Positions 33,490 through 43,195 of a DNA stretch of 64,000 nt are shown here, piece by piece (within the stretch, counting starts at the first letter, position 1; each line of letters begins with the position of its first letter). A program made the translations under genes and the position numbers. The DNA is from CAYTWW01 sp043801855 (GTDB taxonomy: Archaea > Nanobdellota > Nanobdellia > Woesearchaeales > GW2011-AR15). The notes below the pieces were generated by a model. That model was not told the origin of the DNA. It worked only from the letters and a program-made list of their open reading frames with translations, and searched no databases. Location: NCBI GenBank assembly GCA_043801855.1, contig JAZDLQ010000098.1, forward strand, positions 1 to 64,000. The letters are read 5' to 3'.

Positions 33490-34476
33490 TTAGTGCATCC
33501 TCATCCGCAGGCGCATTGAAGATTTTTCATCTCCTGACTCGTCTCTTATTTTTCTTCCAGTATAATGTATAAACACATCTTCAAGGCTTGGGCGCTTAAA
33601 CAATACTGAATCAATAGTAATATTATTAGAAGATGCTATCTCAATTATTTTTGCAACAGTCTTGCTTGCATTAGCAACAGTAATATTTAGAGCGCTGTCA
33701 AGAATATGTGTTTTTTTAGCAAGCTTTTTTTCGTCAATAATTGCCTTTAGTTTAGCTGCTTCATTGCATGAAAGTATAATAATATCTCCGCCAAGTGCAT
33801 CTTTAAGCTTATCCGGTGAATCCAGTGCAATTATTTTCCCATTATCTATAATTGCAATCCTATCGCATAAAAAATCAGCCTCATCCATGTAGTGCGTTGT
33901 CATAATAATTGTTATTTTTGAAGACTTGTTGAACTTTTTTATGTAATCCCATAGATTTCTTCTTGTCTGTGGATCAAGGCCAATTGTTGGCTCATCTAAG
34001 AAGAGGACACTTGGAGAATGCATTAGGCCTCTGGCAATCTCAAGCCTTCTTTTCATACCTCCTGAGTATGCCTTAATCTGGACATCTTTTTTGTTTGTAA
34101 GTTCGACAATCTTTAAGAGAAACTCTGTTTTTTCTTTTATTATGGCGTCACTTAGTCCGTAGAGTTTCCCGTGAAAATACATATTTTCTTCTCCTGTCAA
34201 AACATCATCAAGGCTTGGATCCTGAAAAACAATTCCTATTGACTTTCTTACTAGGTCCTTATTTTTTATTATGTCACTACCGCACACAACAGCAGTCCCA
34301 TTTGTCGGATTAAGAATAGTAGAAAGCATAGAAATAAGAGTTGTCTTTCCTGCGCCATTTGGCCCAAGAAGCCCAAATATTTCACCATCATTAATATCAA
34401 GGCTGACAGAGTCAACCGCTGTTAAAGAGCCAAAGCGCTTTGTTAGACTGCTTATTTTGATTGCTATTTTTTTCAT
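33490..34476 (-). CDS. ABC transporter ATPase (DrrA-like)
   Basis: 328 residues from the ATG at 34476; another ATG four codons upstream is possible. Walker A GPNGAGKTT, signature YSGGMKRRLEIA, Walker B VLFLDEPTIGLD, H-loop THYMDEADFLCDR. C-terminal DrrA-type regulatory extension. Partner of the permease at 32729. Confidence 0.9.
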   Translation of the reverse strand: MKKIAIKISSLTKRFGSLTAVDSVSLDINDGEIFGLLGPNGAGKTTLISMLSTILNPTNGTAVVCGSDIIKNKDLVRKSIGIVFQDPSLDDVLTGEENMYFHGKLYGLSDAIIKEKTEFLLKIVELTNKKDVQIKAYSGGMKRRLEIARGLMHSPSVLFLDEPTIGLDPQTRRNLWDYIKKFNKSSKITIIMTTHYMDEADFLCDRIAIIDNGKIIALDSPDKLKDALGGDIIILSCNEAAKLKAIIDEKKLAKKTHILDSALNITVANASKTVAKIIEIASSNNITIDSVLFKRPSLEDVFIHYTGRKIRDESGDEKSSMRLRMRMH

Positions 34477-34587
34477 TTTAAGATGCAATGCCTAGTTCTA
34501 TAATTAGATGTTTTGCTTTAGTTTTTAAAATTGATGGAAATTGCATGTATTTTTTGCTGCATATATCGTAGAAAAAATACATTGAAA

Positions 34588-34596
34588 AGGTTTAAA
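34588..34596 (+). promoter_or_regulatory. TATA box of the MgtC-like gene
   Basis: GTTTAAATAG-like box about 28 bp before the ATG at 34621, which supports that leaderless start over the ATG at 34600. Confidence 0.4.
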
Positions 34597-34620
34597 TAGA
34601 TGAAAAAAAATTATAGTTTT

Positions 34621-35253
34621 ATGGATAGATTAGCAATATTGTTTAGGATTGCACTCACTTTTGCGCTCTCACTTATTTACGGAGTAGACAGGCAGCGCTC
34701 GCACAAGCCGATTAGCTTTGGAACTTTCTCATTTGTTGCTGTTGGTTCATGCGCACTTGCACTAACTGCAATGAACCTCATGCCTGAAAATCCACTTGCG
34801 CTACTTGGTGCGATTGTTACTGGCATTGGTTTTCTTGGAGCTGGTGCATTAATTAAAACAACAGATAAGATATTTCACTTCACAACAGCCTCTAGCATAT
34901 GGGTTTTTGCAATTTTTGGACTTGCAATAGGAGTTGGAGAATACTTTGTCGGAACTTTGCTATACGCAGTAGTATGGATTGTAATATTCTATGATAGCCA
35001 TCTCGAGAAAGAAGGAATCGGAACGTACCAAAGAAAATTAGTTATAAACACAAATAAGATTATTTCTGAAAGAGAATTAAGAGATATATTGCTAGTAAAA
35101 TCAAAAAAATCTAAGCTAATAGATATCTATCTTGACAAAAAAGAGCATAAGATTTCATTTACGTATCTAATTGAAGGAACTAAAGAGCATATTAACAGCA
35201 TACCTAAAACCCTTTATGATAAGGATTGGTTTGAGAGCTGTAAGATCGAATAA
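34621..35253 (+). CDS. MgtC/SapB family membrane protein
   Basis: 210 residues from 34621; the ATG at 34600 would add seven residues. Four to five helices with GVDRQ, GIGFLGAGALIK and TTASSIW, the MgtC core, plus a C-terminal cytoplasmic ferredoxin-like domain (about 135-205). Family members affect Mg2+ homeostasis or ATP synthase; role here unknown. Confidence 0.8.
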   Translation: MDRLAILFRIALTFALSLIYGVDRQRSHKPISFGTFSFVAVGSCALALTAMNLMPENPLALLGAIVTGIGFLGAGALIKTTDKIFHFTTASSIWVFAIFGLAIGVGEYFVGTLLYAVVWIVIFYDSHLEKEGIGTYQRKLVINTNKIISERELRDILLVKSKKSKLIDIYLDKKEHKISFTYLIEGTKEHINSIPKTLYDKDWFESCKIE

Positions 35254-35332
35254 ATGAAACGTAAACAAATAGATTTAAATATCCTTTTTTAATTACTTTT
35301 AATTATTATTAATATATAAGAGGGGTGTTAAA

Positions 35333-35713
35333 ATGACAAAAGAATTAATGAAAAAACTAGGTGTATATGCATTTTTGGCAGGAATTGTTATTGCACTTGC
35401 AACAGGCGTTATAACCGGCTTTATGAGCGTTAATGGCGAGACACTTGGTCTAGTATCAGGATTAATGGTATTGCTTGGCATAGTAGTCGGCGCAATGAAT
35501 ATATCAGACAAAGAAGTAAATAGCTTTGTTATTGCAGCTATCGGACTTGCATCAGGCTCAATGGCAATCGCAGGACTTGGACCTTTATTACCAATAACAC
35601 CAATCGACACAGGCAAAATTGTAACAACCGCATTCACGATTTTTAGTGTGTTTGTAGCTGGGGCTGTGTTTGTACCTGCACTAAAATCAATCTATAAATT
35701 ATCCAAAGATTAA
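35333..35713 (+). CDS. Four-TM small membrane protein
   Basis: 126 residues, four hydrophobic helices rich in Gly/Ala/Ile, with an acidic short loop (NISDKEVNS). GAGGGGTG precedes the ATG. No recognised family; the composition is like small conserved membrane proteins of DPANN archaea. Confidence 0.6.
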   Translation: MTKELMKKLGVYAFLAGIVIALATGVITGFMSVNGETLGLVSGLMVLLGIVVGAMNISDKEVNSFVIAAIGLASGSMAIAGLGPLLPITPIDTGKIVTTAFTIFSVFVAGAVFVPALKSIYKLSKD

Positions 35714-35742
35714 CTTTGGAGAAAATATTTTTTATTTTTTTT
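35703..35742 (+). terminator. Hairpin plus T-tract terminator
   Basis: CCAAAG-ATTAA-CTTTGG (35703-35719) spans the stop codon and is followed by T6 and T8 runs. Confidence 0.5.
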
Positions 35743-35758
35743 AAATTACAAATAAAGC

Positions 35759-36664
35759 TTATTTTACATAAGTTTTTCTTAAACTTACTAAAGATGCAAA
35801 TATACTAATAAATTCTCGATATTTTCTTTCTACATAATCCTTACTTACATTCCCTGTTTTTATTGAATCTTTTTCTGTATTTTGTTCTGATATTTCAGAC
35901 CAAAAAGTCATTGCTTGATTAATAATTGGTTCTGTTATTGCTGAGGTAGTTATATTTCCTGTCGAAAAATAAGAAATTTGTTGTTTTCTTGTAAATGGCT
36001 TGCCCTTATTTGAAGTAATTTTGTTATCCTCTGCTATTTTAAATATACATTTGAAAAAGAAAAGAGATCTTAGTCCAAATACTTCAATGTATTTTGATTC
36101 ATCAGGTGAAAATGTATTGTATCTTCTAAGAAATTTTTCAAAGTCACTAGCAGCAATATTATTCATTTTAGGTAATTCAACTTTAATTAAATTAATGTCT
36201 TCTCTTAATTTATCATATTGTTTAAATTCCTCAATATAAGTATGTTTTTTTGGAAAATAAGTCGGATAACAATTAATGAAACTTGCAATTGATGCTGTTC
36301 CTGAACTAGTAAGAGAACCAACTGCACCATAAGTACCTACATGATTGACCAATAGCTTTTCTGCTTCTATTGTTTCTTCTTTCATTTTGGAAATTGAAGG
36401 AGATAAGTTAATTATTCCTTTTATTGAACCAGTATATGTACTATAATCTTCTTTAGGCATGCTTACTAAGGTTTCTTTTGAAATGTCATTCATAGAATTG
36501 TACATGACATTAATTGTATTTTTGATAATGGATACTTCTTCTAGTTTCCTTGATTCCGTTTTAATGTTTTCCTTGCTTGTCTCTTCAATTGTGTTTATAT
36601 CATCTAGTTCTTTTTTCACAAAACTTTTTAGTTCCTCAAACTCTTTTTCTCTTTTATCAGACAT
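35759..36664 (-). CDS. Hypothetical protein with coiled-coil N-terminus
   Basis: 301 residues, no membrane helix or known motif. Residues 1-60 are highly charged and likely coiled coil; residues 105-130 are small-residue rich (GAVGSLTSSGTASIASF). Divergently paired with the membrane protein at 36767 across a 102-bp promoter gap. More Lys/Asn-rich than its neighbours, which hints at an acquired accessory pair. Confidence 0.6.
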   Translation of the reverse strand: MSDKREKEFEELKSFVKKELDDINTIEETSKENIKTESRKLEEVSIIKNTINVMYNSMNDISKETLVSMPKEDYSTYTGSIKGIINLSPSISKMKEETIEAEKLLVNHVGTYGAVGSLTSSGTASIASFINCYPTYFPKKHTYIEEFKQYDKLREDINLIKVELPKMNNIAASDFEKFLRRYNTFSPDESKYIEVFGLRSLFFFKCIFKIAEDNKITSNKGKPFTRKQQISYFSTGNITTSAITEPIINQAMTFWSEISEQNTEKDSIKTGNVSKDYVERKYREFISIFASLVSLRKTYVK

Positions 36665-36766
36665 ATTAGTTAGAATGATAAATATCTATTTTAAATTAAC
36701 GAATAAGTCTTTTAATATACTTAAAACGTGCCAATATTTAAATATAAACAACAAATTCTTTAATGC

Positions 36767-37756
36767 ATGGCTTTACGTGAGGTTTTCAGTTGGATAGTTG
36801 CCATAAGTATATTCATTATCATGAATTATAACACTATTTCTACAGTTACAACAGACATCTTTGCTGAAAAGCCAATACCAATTACTATAGCAGAGCTAGG
36901 AAAAGTTTCTCTAGATAGTGGAAGTGCAATATTTGACTCATTTAAGCCAAACAGGCTTTATGTTCCAGATTATCTTGCTAAAATATATATTGATTTTGAA
37001 AATAAGCCCGTTACAGTTGATGAGAATTTAAGATTTAGAGTAAAAGTAGATGATTTAGGTATAGAGAAGCTTCAAAAACCATATTTCTATATTTTGGTAG
37101 CAGATCCAAAAGATAAAGTTGTTGGATTTTTCCCAAATTTTTGTGATAACAATGTAGAACAATACTCAGATTTTGGCACTTACCAGCATAACTCAGGAAA
37201 AATAACTTTTATCTTAGATAACCAAAAACCAATTCCTTGGAGAAGTGAAAACTTTAAAGAAAATAGAATAAATGTTCATTGCTACGATAGCGAAAATTTC
37301 TTTTGTATTAATCAGAAATGTGAAAATAGAAGTGTATATATAAAAGGTACAATGAATAATGGAAGTCCACTTTTTTATTCTTACAAAACAGATCAATCTG
37401 GTACATGGAAAGTTTATGTGTTATTATTTGATACTGAGTATAAAAGCCGACATTGGAATCAATTGCAAAAATTTGGTGAAAATGCAGTAGAGGTACAGAT
37501 GGCAGAGAAATATGTTTCCAGTACATCACCGCCAGAGCAGCCCAGGCAAAAAAACTATACATTAGAAATATTATATATTATAGTCTCATTAGCAACATCA
37601 ATTTTAGGTTATTTTACATCTGCAAGATATGTGTATAATATATTGGAAAATTTTTATAGAACCAATAGAAGACTGGTCAGAGAGACTTTAATCACAGTTC
37701 TGATTTCTTTAATAGTATTATTATTTTTTGTAAGGTTTGTACTAAAAATAATCTAA
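36767..37756 (+). CDS. Hypothetical membrane protein with ectodomain
   Basis: 329 residues: an N-terminal helix (about 7-20), a large domain (30-265) with four clustered cysteines (CDN, CYD, CINQKC) predicted outside, and two C-terminal helices (268-290, 305-327) linked by basic YRTNRRLVR. TATA-like ATTTAAATATAA lies about 30 bp before the ATG. Partner of 35759 by divergent arrangement. Not recognised. Confidence 0.6.
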   Translation: MALREVFSWIVAISIFIIMNYNTISTVTTDIFAEKPIPITIAELGKVSLDSGSAIFDSFKPNRLYVPDYLAKIYIDFENKPVTVDENLRFRVKVDDLGIEKLQKPYFYILVADPKDKVVGFFPNFCDNNVEQYSDFGTYQHNSGKITFILDNQKPIPWRSENFKENRINVHCYDSENFFCINQKCENRSVYIKGTMNNGSPLFYSYKTDQSGTWKVYVLLFDTEYKSRHWNQLQKFGENAVEVQMAEKYVSSTSPPEQPRQKNYTLEILYIIVSLATSILGYFTSARYVYNILENFYRTNRRLVRETLITVLISLIVLLFFVRFVLKII

Positions 37757-37806
37757 AATTATATTTGTTTCGTTGAATTATTTTTATCTAATTTAACATT
37801 TTGCCG

Positions 37807-37928
37807 CATTTTTTAGGGTGCATGTAATTAAAGTTGGTAACGACTTATGGATAAAATTATTGCAGTGCATAGACATACTCGATGCAGTATATTTTCACCG
37901 ATTCTAATTACATGCACCCCATTTTTTA
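37807..37928. mobile_element. MITE-like 104-bp element with 9-bp target duplication
   Basis: Perfect 15-bp terminal inverted repeats GGGTGCATGTAATTA (37816-37830) and its complement (37905-37919) bound a 104-bp element. The element is flanked immediately on both sides by CATTTTTTA (37807-37815 and 37920-37928), an exact 9-bp direct repeat expected from transposition. Interior has a small hairpin AAGTTG-GTAA-CGACTT (37831-37846). No transposase inside. Lies just upstream of the guaA promoter. Confidence 0.75.
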
Positions 37929-37972
37929 CTCCAAACCACTAAATTTAAAACATAATTCTTTTTTCTTATATT

Positions 37973-39775
37973 ATGGGGCTTGACAAAGTCTATATTCTTG
38001 ATTTTGGGTCTCAGTATGCCCATCTGATTTCCAGGCGTATCCGTGAACTCCATATTTATTCTGAAATTGTCTCGCCAGATACACCATTAAAAATGCTTCT
38101 TGATGCTAAAGGCATAATCTTATCAGGAGGGCCTCACAATCTTTCCGAAGATGACAGCCTAAAGTGCGATCCTAAAATTTTTTCATCAGGAATACCGGTT
38201 CTAGGGATTTGCTATGGGCATCAACTTATGGCGTATGTTCTTGGAGGAACAATCAGCAGAGGAAATACTAAGGAGTATGGTCTTGCAGCGCTTAATCTGA
38301 TAAAACTAAACTCTCCATTATTTTCTGGAATAAAAACTGAAGAAAAAGTATGGATGAGCCATGGTGATTATGTTGAAAAAATTCCAGTGGGTTTTACTGT
38401 TTGCGCTTCTACTGATGATGTAACTGTCAGCGCAATGGAAGATACTAAAAGAAATCTATACGGCATTCAGTTCCATCCTGAAGTAACACACACAGAGTGC
38501 GGCATGAAAATACTGTATAATTTTGCTGTAAATATATGCGGCATCGTTCAGTCATGGACAATGAATGCATACGTTGATAAAATAACTAAAGAAATAATTA
38601 GAAAATCTGCTGGAAAAAACGTCTTCCTTCTTGTTTCTGGAGGAGTTGATTCAACAGTCTGCTTTGCGCTTCTGAATAATGCTCTTGGCAAAGAAAGAGT
38701 ATTTGGGCTTCATATTGATAACGGATTCATGAGAAAAAACGAATCAAATAACATAAAAAGAGATTTATTGAAAATGGGTTTTGATAATATTGATATATGC
38801 GACGCCAGAGATACTTTTATCGATGCAATAAAAGGAGTGACTGAGCCTGAAAAAAAAAGAAACATAATAGGAAATACATTTATTGCAGTACAGCAGGATG
38901 AATTAAAAAAATCCGGTTTAAATCCTGATAACTGGATACTAGCGCAGGGCACAATTTATCCTGATACTATTGAGAGCAGCGGGACAAAACATGCTGATTT
39001 GATAAAAACACATCACAATCGTGTACCATTAATTGAAGAGATGATTAGGCAAGGAAAAGTGATTGAACCGCTTGTTTACTTATATAAAGATGAAGTAAGA
39101 GAACTCGGAAAAGAACTTATGCTCCCTGATTCTGCAATAGAGCGGCATCCATTTCCTGGACCCGGGCTTGCAATAAGATGCCTTTGCAGCACGGGAAATG
39201 AAATAATCTGTAACAAAGACATTGCAATTGAAAAGATAAATAATATAACTAGAAAATATAACCTGATTTGTGGAATTCTGCCTATTAAAAGCGTTGGTGT
39301 CCAAGGAGATGAAAGAACGTACAGGAATCCTGCTTTTATAACAGGAAACTGTGATTTTAAAACACTCGAAACAATATCAACAGAAATTACAAATAATGTA
39401 ATTGAAATAAATAGGGTCTTGTTGCTGCTTAATTCAAACACAATTCCTAAACTAAAAGCAAAAGAAGCATACTTAACAAAAAACAGGATTGAACTTCTTC
39501 GGGAGATTGATAATATTGTTAATGAAACTACTAAAGCCGCAGGTATTGCTAGTGAAATTTGGCAGTTTCCAGTTGTTTTGATTCCTATTGGTGATAACTA
39601 TTTTGAGTCAGTTGTCCTACGACCAATTACGTCAAAAGAAGCGATGACTGCCAGGTTCTATTATATGGAAAAAATAATTCTTGATGATATTATTGAAAAA
39701 ATTTTAAAATTAAATATAGACTTTATTTTTTACGATATAACAAATAAACCACCGGCAACAATAGAGTGGGAATGA
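37973..39775 (+). CDS. guaA: GMP synthase (glutamine-hydrolysing), single chain
   Basis: 600 residues. Class I glutaminase domain with Cys80 (GICYGHQ), His168 and Glu170; ATP-pyrophosphatase P-loop SGGVDS at 222-227; dimerisation domain with RHPFPGPGLAIR. Longer than the roughly 525 residues of bacterial GuaA and closer in layout to the extended type seen in eukaryotes. Converts XMP to GMP, directly after IMP dehydrogenase in the pathway and upstream of guaB. Most archaea instead use two separate subunits. Confidence 0.95.
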   Translation: MGLDKVYILDFGSQYAHLISRRIRELHIYSEIVSPDTPLKMLLDAKGIILSGGPHNLSEDDSLKCDPKIFSSGIPVLGICYGHQLMAYVLGGTISRGNTKEYGLAALNLIKLNSPLFSGIKTEEKVWMSHGDYVEKIPVGFTVCASTDDVTVSAMEDTKRNLYGIQFHPEVTHTECGMKILYNFAVNICGIVQSWTMNAYVDKITKEIIRKSAGKNVFLLVSGGVDSTVCFALLNNALGKERVFGLHIDNGFMRKNESNNIKRDLLKMGFDNIDICDARDTFIDAIKGVTEPEKKRNIIGNTFIAVQQDELKKSGLNPDNWILAQGTIYPDTIESSGTKHADLIKTHHNRVPLIEEMIRQGKVIEPLVYLYKDEVRELGKELMLPDSAIERHPFPGPGLAIRCLCSTGNEIICNKDIAIEKINNITRKYNLICGILPIKSVGVQGDERTYRNPAFITGNCDFKTLETISTEITNNVIEINRVLLLLNSNTIPKLKAKEAYLTKNRIELLREIDNIVNETTKAAGIASEIWQFPVVLIPIGDNYFESVVLRPITSKEAMTARFYYMEKIILDDIIEKILKLNIDFIFYDITNKPPATIEWE

Positions 39776-39804
39776 TAAAATTAGAGCATAAAGAGGTAGA
39801 CAAA

Positions 39805-41268
39805 ATGGCAAAACTTGATAAAATAAAGCTTGGATTAACCTTTGATGATGTACTTTTGGTTCCGGCAAAATCCGAAATTGTCCCAAGCGAAGCAATCCTT
39901 AAGACAAAAGCTACAAAAAATATCAGCATGAATATTCCAATTTTTTCTTCGGCCATGGATACAGTAACTGAAAGCGAGACTGCAATTGCTCTTGGAGTTC
40001 TTGGAGGAATAGGAATAATCCACAAAAACCTTCCTGTTGAAGAACAGGCAAAAGAGGTACGCAAAGTAAAAAGATACTCAAACTGGATAATTTCTGATCC
40101 TGTAACTATAAGCCCAGAAAATACAATACTTGAGGCAAAAGAACTTATTGAAAAAAAAGGATACTCAAGTTTTCCAGTTGTTGACAATGACAATATGCTT
40201 ATTGGAATACTCACAAAAAGAGATATAAGATGCGTAAGTGATGATTCTACGCTGATCAAGGAGGCAATGGTATTCGACCCAATAACAACGCATGTTAGTG
40301 TCACAAAGAATGAAGCACTTAAGATACTTCACGAAAACAAAATTGAAAAGCTTCCAGTAGTAGATAAGGAAGGACATCTTGCCGGCATAATTACACTCAA
40401 AGATATAGTGCGCACTCACAATTTCCCAAACGCCTGCCTCGACGGAAAAGGAAGAATTATAGTTGGGGCAGCAATAGGACCGCATGACTTTGAAAGGGCA
40501 GCAGCTCTCGCCAAAGAAGATGTGGATATTATTGTTTTAGATACAGCGCACGGACACTCTAAAAATGTGATTGATGCAATTATATTCTTAAAATCAAATT
40601 ACCCTAAAGTTGACATTATTGCAGGCAATGTTGCAACAATGAAAGGAACTGAAGAATTAATACTTGCAGGAGCAGACGCAATCAAAGTAGGAATCGGGCC
40701 AGGCTCAATTTGCACAACAAGAATCGTTTCCGGAACAGGAATTCCACAGATAACTGCGATTTCAGACTGTTATTCTGCAGCAAAGAAGCAAGGCGTTCCA
40801 ATTATTGCAGATGGCGGGATAAGATATTCCGGTGATCTTGCAAAAGCGCTCGCAGCAGGCGCATCCTCAGTTATGATGGGAAGCACCTTTGCAGGAACTG
40901 AAGAGAGTCCGGGTGAAATTATATTTATTGGCGGCAGAAAATACAAGCAATACAGGGGAATGGGCTCAATTAGTGCAATGATGAAAGGAAGCAAGGATAG
41001 ATATTTCCAAAATGAAATAACAAGTGAAAAAAAACTTGTTGCTGAGGGAATTGAGGGAGTTGTCCCATACAAAGGAAAAATTTCAGAAGTAGTATACCAG
41101 ATGCTAGGCGGACTTAGGTCTGCTATGGGATATTGTGGGACTAAAACAATAACAGAGCTAAATGAAATGTCTGAATTTATCCGAATAACAAATGCAGGAT
41201 TAAAAGAGAGCCACCCCCATGATGTTATGATAACAAGCGCTGCCCCTAATTATCCTGACAAGCCGTAA
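39805..41268 (+). CDS. guaB: IMP dehydrogenase
   Basis: 487 residues from the ATG at 39805, favoured by GAGGT upstream; an upstream ATG at 39772 overlapping the guaA stop is possible. TIM barrel with catalytic Cys303 (GPGSICTTR), inserted CBS pair (about 85-215) and flap GMGSISAM. NAD-dependent oxidation of IMP to XMP. Forms a guanine-nucleotide operon with guaA. Confidence 0.95.
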   Translation: MAKLDKIKLGLTFDDVLLVPAKSEIVPSEAILKTKATKNISMNIPIFSSAMDTVTESETAIALGVLGGIGIIHKNLPVEEQAKEVRKVKRYSNWIISDPVTISPENTILEAKELIEKKGYSSFPVVDNDNMLIGILTKRDIRCVSDDSTLIKEAMVFDPITTHVSVTKNEALKILHENKIEKLPVVDKEGHLAGIITLKDIVRTHNFPNACLDGKGRIIVGAAIGPHDFERAAALAKEDVDIIVLDTAHGHSKNVIDAIIFLKSNYPKVDIIAGNVATMKGTEELILAGADAIKVGIGPGSICTTRIVSGTGIPQITAISDCYSAAKKQGVPIIADGGIRYSGDLAKALAAGASSVMMGSTFAGTEESPGEIIFIGGRKYKQYRGMGSISAMMKGSKDRYFQNEITSEKKLVAEGIEGVVPYKGKISEVVYQMLGGLRSAMGYCGTKTITELNEMSEFIRITNAGLKESHPHDVMITSAAPNYPDKP

Positions 41269-41352
41269 TTTGAAACCTTTCTTTTTATTCTTTTTCAACA
41301 ATATTTTTAAACTTGAGTTTCTTTTTCAATTTTAAAAAGGAGGGAATAAATT

Positions 41353-42429
41353 ATGTTTGAGCTAATTATAGATTATCTTTTGGCAAGGCCGATACTTAGC
41401 GCTGCTGCAATTGTAGTTGGATTTTTTATTGTATCTAAGCTTTTTGTCTGGATAGCAGAAAAAATAATATTAAGAATCACACTTAAAACCAAAACTGACC
41501 TTGACGATAAGATTGTCGCAAAAGTCAATAATCCTATCTCAATTTTACTAGTGTTGATAGGGCTTTATCTTGGATTAAAGCGAATAGATGCAACTAACAT
41601 ATTAAGAAGTGATATAGAAAGGAATCTCTTTTTAGTGACAGATCATGTGTTTGCTTCTCTTGTCATTTTTTTTGTTGCTATGATTATCATCCGCATCGTG
41701 AATATCCTTATTGGCCATTTTGGTGCTAAATTTGTTAAAAAAACAGAATCTAACGTAGACGACCAGTTGCTTTCTATTTTCCAAAGCGCTGCAAATGTAA
41801 TATTTTACTTTGTCGCTGTTATGTATATATTGACTCTGTGGGGCGTTGATGTTAAGCCTTATCTTGCAAGTCTTGGAATTGTAGGAATTGCAATAGGTCT
41901 TGCATTGCAGGACTCGCTAAAAAACATTTTTGGCGGCCTTTCAATTATAATTGATGGCAATATTAAAGTTGGAGATAAAATCAGGCTTGAAAGTAACCAT
42001 GTGGGAATAGTTGACCAGATATCGCTTAGGTCGACAAAAATAAAAACTTTTGATAATGAAATGATGATTATCCCTAACGGGCTTCTTGCAAACCAAAGGA
42101 TTCATAATTATGCGCTTCCAACACCAATGAATAGGGTAGTTGTCCCATTTTCTGTCGCTTATGGAACTGATGTTGATAAAGTCCAAAAAACAGTTTTAAA
42201 AACAATCGCAAGCATTGAAAATACTATTAAAGATGACCCTTTGCCAGTTGTTGATTTTATTGCAATGGGAGATTCTGCACTTAAATTTGAGGCAAAATTT
42301 TGGGTTGCAAAATATGGAGATGCCTATACTGCGAAACTTGATGCAACCAAAAAAGTGTATGATGCATTAAGGAAAGCAAAGATAGAGATTCCATTCCCGC
42401 AGATGAATGTGCATATAAAGAAAAAATAG
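41353..42429 (+). CDS. MscS-family mechanosensitive channel
   Basis: 358 residues. Four N-terminal helices, pore helix with GIVGIAIGLALQ, then the MscS beta domain (GGLSIIIDGNIKVGDKI) and alpha/beta C-terminal domain. AGGAGGG lies upstream of the ATG. Releases solutes on hypo-osmotic shock. Confidence 0.9.
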   Translation: MFELIIDYLLARPILSAAAIVVGFFIVSKLFVWIAEKIILRITLKTKTDLDDKIVAKVNNPISILLVLIGLYLGLKRIDATNILRSDIERNLFLVTDHVFASLVIFFVAMIIIRIVNILIGHFGAKFVKKTESNVDDQLLSIFQSAANVIFYFVAVMYILTLWGVDVKPYLASLGIVGIAIGLALQDSLKNIFGGLSIIIDGNIKVGDKIRLESNHVGIVDQISLRSTKIKTFDNEMMIIPNGLLANQRIHNYALPTPMNRVVVPFSVAYGTDVDKVQKTVLKTIASIENTIKDDPLPVVDFIAMGDSALKFEAKFWVAKYGDAYTAKLDATKKVYDALRKAKIEIPFPQMNVHIKKK

Positions 42430-42531
42430 AAGACAGAAGGCATTATTTTTTATTGTTGCTTTATAAGAAATCTTATTGTTTTTTTCTTATCAAAAGTTTT
42501 ATATTATAACCTCTTTTTTAGAATAATAAAT

Positions 42532-43179
42532 ATGGCCCAGGACTTATTCGAAGTAGAAACTGACCCAATTCTTTCAGCTTATAACGAAGAGGATATTAAA
42601 ACTTTCGTACATGACCTATTCTTGGCATTCCAGGTTGCAAGCAGGATAGATGAAGCATATGGAGAAGGTGCAAGCGGGAAAACAGGAAAAAATATAGACA
42701 GTTTTAAATTATTTATTCAGGATTGGAACAAAAAATATAGGGATATCCTGCTTAAATTTAGCGTTACAAGCATCGAATGCCGGCTTGACTTATTTATATA
42801 TGATACGATAAAAAATTCTGCAAATATCGCATCAAAAATGAAAAGGTTTAAACAGGCAAAATTATACAGGAAAAACGGAAAAATTGAGCTTGAAGCAACT
42901 TTTGAATGCAGTGATGCCAGCACCAATGAAAATACTCTTAATCTAATCCAGGATGGCAATTTACTTCGGATGATTTACAATAAAGAAGATATGCTTAATG
43001 CCAAAAGCCCGGAATTCAAGCTCTGCGCATATTATGGCTTAAAAAACGGATTTGTTAGAGAAATAGACCTTAAAAAATACAGCCAAGAGTTCTCATTTGA
43101 CTTAACAGCAGAATCCTCAAAAGGCGAAGGAGAAGGCTGGGGAAGAAGATATGCTGATATTGTGTTTAGCAGAAACTAG
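42532..43179 (+). CDS. Hypothetical 215-residue soluble protein
   Basis: Starts MAQDLFEVETDP; a helical first half, then beta-rich second half with two cysteine-containing strands and a GEGEGWGRR turn near the end. No signal peptide. Probable leaderless promoter (TATA-like TTTTATATTATAA about 32 bp upstream). Not recognised. Confidence 0.65.
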   Translation: MAQDLFEVETDPILSAYNEEDIKTFVHDLFLAFQVASRIDEAYGEGASGKTGKNIDSFKLFIQDWNKKYRDILLKFSVTSIECRLDLFIYDTIKNSANIASKMKRFKQAKLYRKNGKIELEATFECSDASTNENTLNLIQDGNLLRMIYNKEDMLNAKSPEFKLCAYYGLKNGFVREIDLKKYSQEFSFDLTAESSKGEGEGWGRRYADIVFSRN

Positions 43180-43195
43180 TTTCCTTTAATATCTT

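Noticed and set aside
37816..37972. Riboswitch or structured leader controlling guaA.
   Set aside because: The long stem is exactly bounded by a 9-bp direct repeat, which fits a mobile element better; the core does not match the guanine riboswitch consensus, and the likely guaA TATA box lies downstream of it.
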